Assembly (NCBI GenBank): GCA_002293065.1
Contig: DBCN01000055.1
Location: forward strand, 1,469-8,773
Source of the DNA: Opitutia bacterium UBA957
GTDB taxonomy: Bacteria > Verrucomicrobiota > Verrucomicrobiia > Opitutales > UBA953
Reading direction: 5' to 3'
Length of the DNA stretch: 7,305 bases
Each line of letters starts with the position of its first letter. Position 1 is the first letter of the stretch. Shown here one piece after another: positions 5,991 through 7,305 of the stretch. The notes beneath the pieces were generated by a model. It was not told where the DNA came from. It did no database searches and saw nothing but the letters and a program-made list of their open reading frames with translations. The position numbers and the translations under genes were made by a program.

Positions 5991-7279
5991 TTCTGGACGC
6001 GTTTGATGTCGAAGGCTTCCTGGAGCCCCTCGCCGATGGAATTGATCATGACCATGAGGCCGACGAGGCAGGTGAGCGCCGGGGTGAGGATCCACCACGC
6101 CCGCCAGTTTTCGCGACCTTGGTGCAGGAGGTCGCCCCACGAGGGCTCGGTGGGCGGGAGGCCGAAGCCGAGGTAGTCGAGGGCCGAGAGGGAGAAGACG
6201 AGTCCGTGCAGCGTGAACGGCAGGGTGGTCAGGATGACCGTGGCGCAGTTGGGCAAGATGTGCTTCCAGAGGATGCGGAGATGGCCGGCGCCCAGCGTAC
6301 GGGAGGCATTCACGTAATCGCGGGCGGAGACTTGGTAGGCCGAAGCCCGGAGCTGTTGGGCCAGGCCGATCCAAGAGAACGCGACCAGCAGGAGGGCGAG
6401 GACGGTCAAGTTCGGCTCCAGGATGCTCGCGAGGAAGATGATGGCGTAAAGGAACGGGATGTTCGACCAGACCTCCATGACGCGCTGGAGGATGAGGTCG
6501 AAGAGTCCGCCGAAGTAGCCCATGGCGGCGCCGAGGAGCAGGCCAACGGCATAGACGGCGGGCACGAAGAGCACCGCGGCCAAGAGCAGGAGTCGGAAGC
6601 CGCCCCAGAGTCGCGCGAGGATGTCGTGGCCCGATTCATCGGTGCCCAGCCAATGGCCATCTTGCCCGGGCGCGCACGGCGACGGGATCATGGTGTAGAG
6701 GGTGCCGCGGGGCGTCCAGTCCTGCGGGGCCCCCGTCGGCCAGGTGAAGGCGACCTTGCCGTCCACGAACTTGGCGCGGGCGACGGTGGTGCCGTCGACG
6801 ATGATCTTGGCGTCGCCCGACAGCTGGCCGTTGACGATGGTCCAGGAGCGCGCCCGGGTACCGTCGGGATTGAGCGTGAAGATACGGCCTTCTTCGATGA
6901 TCCCACGGGGCTCGCACCATCTGCCGGCGGCATCCTGTTGGGCGGCGGGCATGACTTCGCAGACTTCATCGGGGGCGAAGGGGATCGGCGGCATGAGCAC
7001 CCAACCGCGACCGTCGGCGGCGACCTGTTTCGCGAGCAGGCGATACTTGGGTTCGGCTTCGCCGCTGTAGCCGAGTTCCTGCGCCGAGATGAAGCCGGCG
7101 AACACCGGGAAGCGCCGTTGCCCGTCGATCTGCAGCGCCAGCGGGCGGTTGCCGACGAGCAAGGGTCCGAGCAGCGCCAGCAGCGTGAGGGTGCTCAAGG
7201 CCAAGAAGGACCACCAGCCGGCGCGGTGATGGCGGAAACGCTCGAGGCGCCGACGGGTGAGGGGGTCGAGCCAGTTCAT
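5987..7279 (-). CDS. Peptide ABC transporter permease, YejE-like (OppC/DppC family), with large extracytoplasmic insertion
   Basis: Inner-membrane permease, 430 residues. The N-terminus LTRRRLERFRHHRAGWWSF is the usual OppC/YejE start, followed by TM1 (about 24-42). Then comes a long extracytoplasmic segment (43-225) with YejE-like blocks NRPLALQIDGQRRFPVF (44-60) and GWVLMPPIPF (92-101), ending at HWLGTDESGHDILARL (209-224), the conserved OppC motif. The permease domain proper follows, with hydrophobic segments near 228-255, 276-303, 346-366 and 398-413. The cytoplasmic EAA loop is NASRTLGAGHLRILWKHILPN (324-344), followed by LDYLGFGLPPTEPSWGDLL. It is about 90 residues longer than E. coli YejE (341, recalled), and the excess lies in the extracytoplasmic segment. 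The ATG overlaps the upstream permease stop, and its TGA overlaps the binding-protein start, both as ATGA. Family call secure. Confidence 0.95.
   Translation of the reverse strand: MNWLDPLTRRRLERFRHHRAGWWSFLALSTLTLLALLGPLLVGNRPLALQIDGQRRFPVFAGFISAQELGYSGEAEPKYRLLAKQVAADGRGWVLMPPIPFAPDEVCEVMPAAQQDAAGRWCEPRGIIEEGRIFTLNPDGTRARSWTIVNGQLSGDAKIIVDGTTVARAKFVDGKVAFTWPTGAPQDWTPRGTLYTMIPSPCAPGQDGHWLGTDESGHDILARLWGGFRLLLLAAVLFVPAVYAVGLLLGAAMGYFGGLFDLILQRVMEVWSNIPFLYAIIFLASILEPNLTVLALLLVAFSWIGLAQQLRASAYQVSARDYVNASRTLGAGHLRILWKHILPNCATVILTTLPFTLHGLVFSLSALDYLGFGLPPTEPSWGDLLHQGRENWRAWWILTPALTCLVGLMVMINSIGEGLQEAFDIKRVQK
6662..6958 (-). other. Insertion in the extracytoplasmic segment of the YejE-like permease
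   Basis: Approximately residues 108-206 of the permease have no counterpart in E. coli YejE as I recall it. They sit between PIPFAPDEV and HWLGTDESG, facing the periplasm. The stretch looks beta-rich, with turns such as NPDGT, VNGQ, VDGT and VDGK spaced between short hydrophobic strands. It has Cys122 and Cys202, with Cys107 just outside, so a disulfide is possible. I do not recognise the fold. The boundaries are by eye. Confidence 0.65.
7276..7279 (-). other. ATGA stop/start overlap, YejB-like tail to YejE-like permease
   Basis: ATG (7279-7277) and TGA (7278-7276) share four bases. The preceding bases (GATAAAAAAGC) hold no Shine-Dalgarno, so the downstream gene probably relies on terminating ribosomes. 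Confidence 0.85.
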
Positions 7280-7305
7280 GCTTTTTTATCGAAGCGGATG
7301 CGTGG
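7276..7305 (-). CDS. C-terminal tail of upstream peptide ABC transporter permease (YejB/DppB type), partial
   Basis: The last nine codons of a gene entering from the right edge read PRIRFDKKA and then TGA. A P-R-I-x-F/Y sequence close to the C-terminus is characteristic of DppB/OppB/YejB permeases, where it usually follows Asp. Its place directly before a YejE-type permease, with an ATGA overlap, is where the partner permease is expected. The call rests on a very short peptide plus context. Confidence 0.75.
   Translation of the reverse strand, partial: PRIRFDKKA

Noticed and set aside
4857..6176. Long plus-strand open frame of 439 codons opposite the binding protein and permease
   Set aside because: It is antisense to well-supported genes, its translation is low-complexity (rich in V, G, E, A, R) with no family motif, and long antisense frames are expected in GC-rich DNA.
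5991..6374. N-terminal extension of the binding-protein frame upstream of 5990
   Set aside because: The extra 128 codons lie inside the permease gene in another frame and are P/R/H-rich. They would bury the signal peptide that starts at 5990.

Overview
The window is one densely packed block of genes, all reading on the minus strand, so transcription runs from high to low coordinates. The DNA is visibly GC-rich. There are six genes and the tail of a seventh. In transcription order they are: the last codons of a YejB/DppB-type permease, a YejE-type permease, a family 5 periplasmic peptide-binding protein, an OppD/DppD-type ATPase, an OppF/DppF-type ATPase, an exosortase-family membrane protease/transpeptidase, and glycogen synthase (GlgA), which is cut by the left edge.

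The organism is a Gram-negative-type bacterium: it has a signal-peptide-bearing binding protein, an exosortase and an ADP-glucose-type glycogen synthase. High GC, an exosortase and a bacterial glgA together would suit a member of the Verrucomicrobiota (for example an Opitutae relative). No marker gene is present, so this is an inference, and exosortase-bearing Proteobacteria or Planctomycetota remain possible.

Layout: 7276-7305 is the YejB tail; 5987-7279 the YejE-like permease; 4098-5990 the binding protein; 4050-4097 the only gap between genes; 3207-4049 and 2410-3210 the two ATPases; 1385-2410 the exosortase; 1-1388 glgA. Five of the six gene junctions are stop/start overlaps (ATGA, GTGA or TGATG). 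All six visible stop codons are TGA, and I see no convincing Shine-Dalgarno sequence before any start. This points to one polycistronic unit with translational coupling.

The first five genes form a complete oligopeptide importer of the Yej/Opp/Dpp class: two permeases, one binding protein and two ATPases. The downstream pair, exosortase and glycogen synthase, has no obvious functional link to peptide import, yet is joined to it and to each other by overlapping codons. The main points for a second look are this linkage, a roughly 85-100 residue extracytoplasmic insertion in the YejE-like permease, and the unusual gene order, with the binding protein between permease and ATPases and two ATPases where E. 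coli has one fused YejF. I found no RNA gene, mobile element, CRISPR array or convincing terminator.
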